The notes beneath the pieces were generated by a model. That model saw only the letters and a list, made by a program, of their open reading frames with translations, was not told the DNA's origin and ran no database searches. Below are positions 43,720 through 45,210 of a stretch of DNA of 45,210 nt, piece after piece (the stretch's first letter is position 1; every line of letters starts with the position of its first letter). This stretch comes from Gammaproteobacteria bacterium (GTDB lineage: Bacteria; Pseudomonadota; Gammaproteobacteria; Ga0077536): assembly GCA_020845935.1 (NCBI GenBank), contig JADLEV010000003.1:1-45210 (forward strand), written 5' to 3'. The position numbers and the translations under genes were made by a program.

Positions 43720-44898
43720 ATGGCTTACAGCGGTTCACTTCGCCGTACCGGTTCGCGCTGGCGGTACCGTGCCTGGCTGCTGCTCGCAACGCTGGTGCTG
43801 TGCTGCGGCGAGTCCGCCATGGCGCAACCGACGCGTGCGGCGGTGCTCGAAGTCTTCGTTCGCGACGGCTGCCCGCATTGTGCCGACGCCAAGGCGTACC
43901 TGCCGCAATTCGGTGCCGAGCGGCCCTGGCTGACGATCGTCTACCGGCCGGTCGATACCGATCGCGCTGCCCGCGACGATCTCGAACGCCACTCTCGCGC
44001 GGCCGGCATCTGGCCACCGGGCGTGCCGACCTTCGTCATCGATGGCCGGGTGCTGGTCGGCTTCGGCACCGCCGCCGACACCGGACCGGCGCTCGCTGCA
44101 CTGGTCGCGCACAGTGTGTCCGGCGCCGCGGTCGGCGATGGCGCACCGCAGCAAAGCAAGAGCATCGAAACCCGCTGGTTCGGCACCTTGAGCGCCGAGC
44201 GCTTCGGCTTGCCGCTGTTCACGCTGGCGCTTGGCCTGCTCGACGGCTTCAATCCCTGCGCGATGTGGGTGCTGCTGTTCCTGCTGTCGTTGTTGATCCA
44301 TCTGCGCGATCGCCGGCGCATGGCGTGGATCGCGGGTACCTTTGTCGTCGCCAGCGGTGCGGTCTATTACGCCTTCATGGCGGCCTGGCTGAACGTGTTC
44401 CTGCTGGTCGGGTTTTCCGCCGCGGTGCGCTGGACGCTGGCGCTGGCGGCGATCGCCATCGGCGCCGTCAACGTCAAGGATTACTTCGCCTTCGGCCGCG
44501 GCGTGTCGTTGTCGATCCCCGCCGCGGCAAAACCGGGTCTGTACCAGCGGATGCGTGACATCCTGCAGGCGCGCTCGCTGCTGCCGGCACTGGCCGGCGT
44601 TGCCGTGCTCGCGGTGGTCGTCAATTTCATCGAAATCCTCTGCACCGCCGGGCTGCCGGCGATCTACACGGCGGTGCTGGCGCAGCACGAACTCTCGGTT
44701 GCGGCGCGGCACGGCTATCTGCTGCTGTACATCGCCGGCTACATCACCGACGACACGCTGATGGTGGCGACCGCGGTGATTGCGCTCGGCAGCAACAAGC
44801 TGACCGAACGCACCGGCCGCCAGCTCAAGCTGGTGAGCGGGCTGGTGATGCTGGCGCTGGGGCTGGTGCTGGCGCTGCGGCCGGAGTGGGTGGCGTAG
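43720..44898 (+). CDS. Thioredoxin-fold/CcdA-type thiol-redox membrane fusion
   Basis: A 392-residue protein. After an N-terminal signal-anchor (YRAWLLLATLVLCCGESAMA) comes a short thioredoxin/glutaredoxin-like domain with CPHC (51-54) and the cis-proline motif GVPTFVIDG. The rest is a six-helix bundle with one cysteine in GFNPCAMWVLLF (180) and another in IEILCTAGLP (308), the two membrane cysteines expected in CcdA/ScsB/DsbD transmembrane domains. This order (thioredoxin first, membrane part second) differs from DsbD, where the soluble thioredoxin domain is last. It should carry electrons from the cytoplasm to the periplasm for cytochrome c maturation or disulfide repair, which fits the haem proteins nearby. 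Confidence 0.88.
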   Translation: MAYSGSLRRTGSRWRYRAWLLLATLVLCCGESAMAQPTRAAVLEVFVRDGCPHCADAKAYLPQFGAERPWLTIVYRPVDTDRAARDDLERHSRAAGIWPPGVPTFVIDGRVLVGFGTAADTGPALAALVAHSVSGAAVGDGAPQQSKSIETRWFGTLSAERFGLPLFTLALGLLDGFNPCAMWVLLFLLSLLIHLRDRRRMAWIAGTFVVASGAVYYAFMAAWLNVFLLVGFSAAVRWTLALAAIAIGAVNVKDYFAFGRGVSLSIPAAAKPGLYQRMRDILQARSLLPALAGVAVLAVVVNFIEILCTAGLPAIYTAVLAQHELSVAARHGYLLLYIAGYITDDTLMVATAVIALGSNKLTERTGRQLKLVSGLVMLALGLVLALRPEWVA

Positions 44899-45031
44899 GG
44901 CCGCCGCAGCCGGTCGTGCCGTGTGCGCTTGTAACGAATTGCATCGGTCGCGGGCGGTCATTGTCGGCGCGGCGCGATCTCGGCTAGTCTTGAGCACACG
45001 CGATGCTCACTCGCGCACGGAGAACAACACC

Positions 45032-45210
45032 ATGAAAACACTGAAATTCATCGCTACTGCCGCAGCGGTCGCCGCCTTCTCTGGGCCCGCGTTCGCGGAT
45101 TGCACATCGAACCAGATCATGGATGCGGCGCTTGGAGAGCTGCTTCGCAACAATACCGTATGCGGCATTCCCGGCTCCGGCTACTCCGGCGATGAGGATG
45201 ATCGCTGGCA
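45032..45210 (+). CDS. Small secreted protein, 5' part (runs off the right edge)
   Basis: The ATG at 45032 follows GGAG and starts a signal peptide (KTLKFIATAAAVAAFSGPA, then FADC). The visible mature part includes DAALGELLRNNTVCGIPGSG and DEDDRW. Cysteines at both ends of this segment suggest a disulfide. The pattern resembles short exported proteins of proteobacteria with a C...VCG...W layout, but the family is not named. The frame is open to the last base. Confidence 0.7.
   Translation, partial: MKTLKFIATAAAVAAFSGPAFADCTSNQIMDAALGELLRNNTVCGIPGSGYSGDEDDRW

Overview
The window is GC-rich DNA from what looks like a free-living gammaproteobacterium. A Psp operon with sigma-54 control, a pyrB/pseudo-dihydroorotase pair, an OapA/MepM-type murein hydrolase and a PEP-CTERM protein together suggest a lineage near the Xanthomonadales/Nevskiales. 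This placement is inference; no rRNA, tRNA or other phylogenetic marker lies in the window. No CRISPR array, intact insertion sequence or integrase was seen.

Layout. 1-2.1 kb: 5' part of a MepM-like endopeptidase gene on the minus strand, divergent from a broken CE15 glucuronoyl-esterase gene. 2.1-7.4 kb: glycogen genes glgP (minus) and glgA (plus), a terminator, and a class V aminotransferase. 7.5-10.7 kb: minus-strand pyrimidine operon pyrB, an inactive dihydroorotase-like pyrC', and a PyrK-like flavin/iron-sulfur protein. 10.8-12.8 kb: NlpC/P60 lipoprotein, an orphan Wza-type export protein and a small membrane protein. 13.2-15.9 kb: phage-shock genes pspF and pspABC, separated by a region with a sigma-54 promoter and an IHF-like site.

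16.0-30.1 kb is the most unusual part. It holds six tightly packed plus-strand genes: an ABC ATPase; an ABC-2 permease fused to a pseudo-M1-aminopeptidase and a golvesin-like C-terminal domain; an RND-type lipoprotein adaptor; a full RND pump; a second RND pump fused in one 1599-residue chain to extra membrane helices and a complete ABC ATPase; and a separate ABC-2 permease. The locus appears to combine proton-driven RND and ATP-driven ABC parts in one membrane machine. Its position just downstream of pspABC suggests an envelope-stress or lipid/amphiphile export role, which is inference.

30.1-31.3 kb is a decayed accessory patch: an ORF6N-domain remnant, a small unknown gene and a frameshifted RelE/ParE toxin with the tail of its antitoxin. 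31.6-45.2 kb holds oxidative and accessory metabolism: a lipoprotein PQQ dehydrogenase with a fused cytochrome c domain, an alpha/beta hydrolase, a large PEP-CTERM protein, an AEC transporter, a secreted SnoaL-like protein, two paralogous proteins of one uncharacterised family, a di-haem cytochrome c, a cytochrome c', a uroporphyrinogen-decarboxylase-like protein, a thioredoxin-CcdA fusion, and the start of a small secreted protein.
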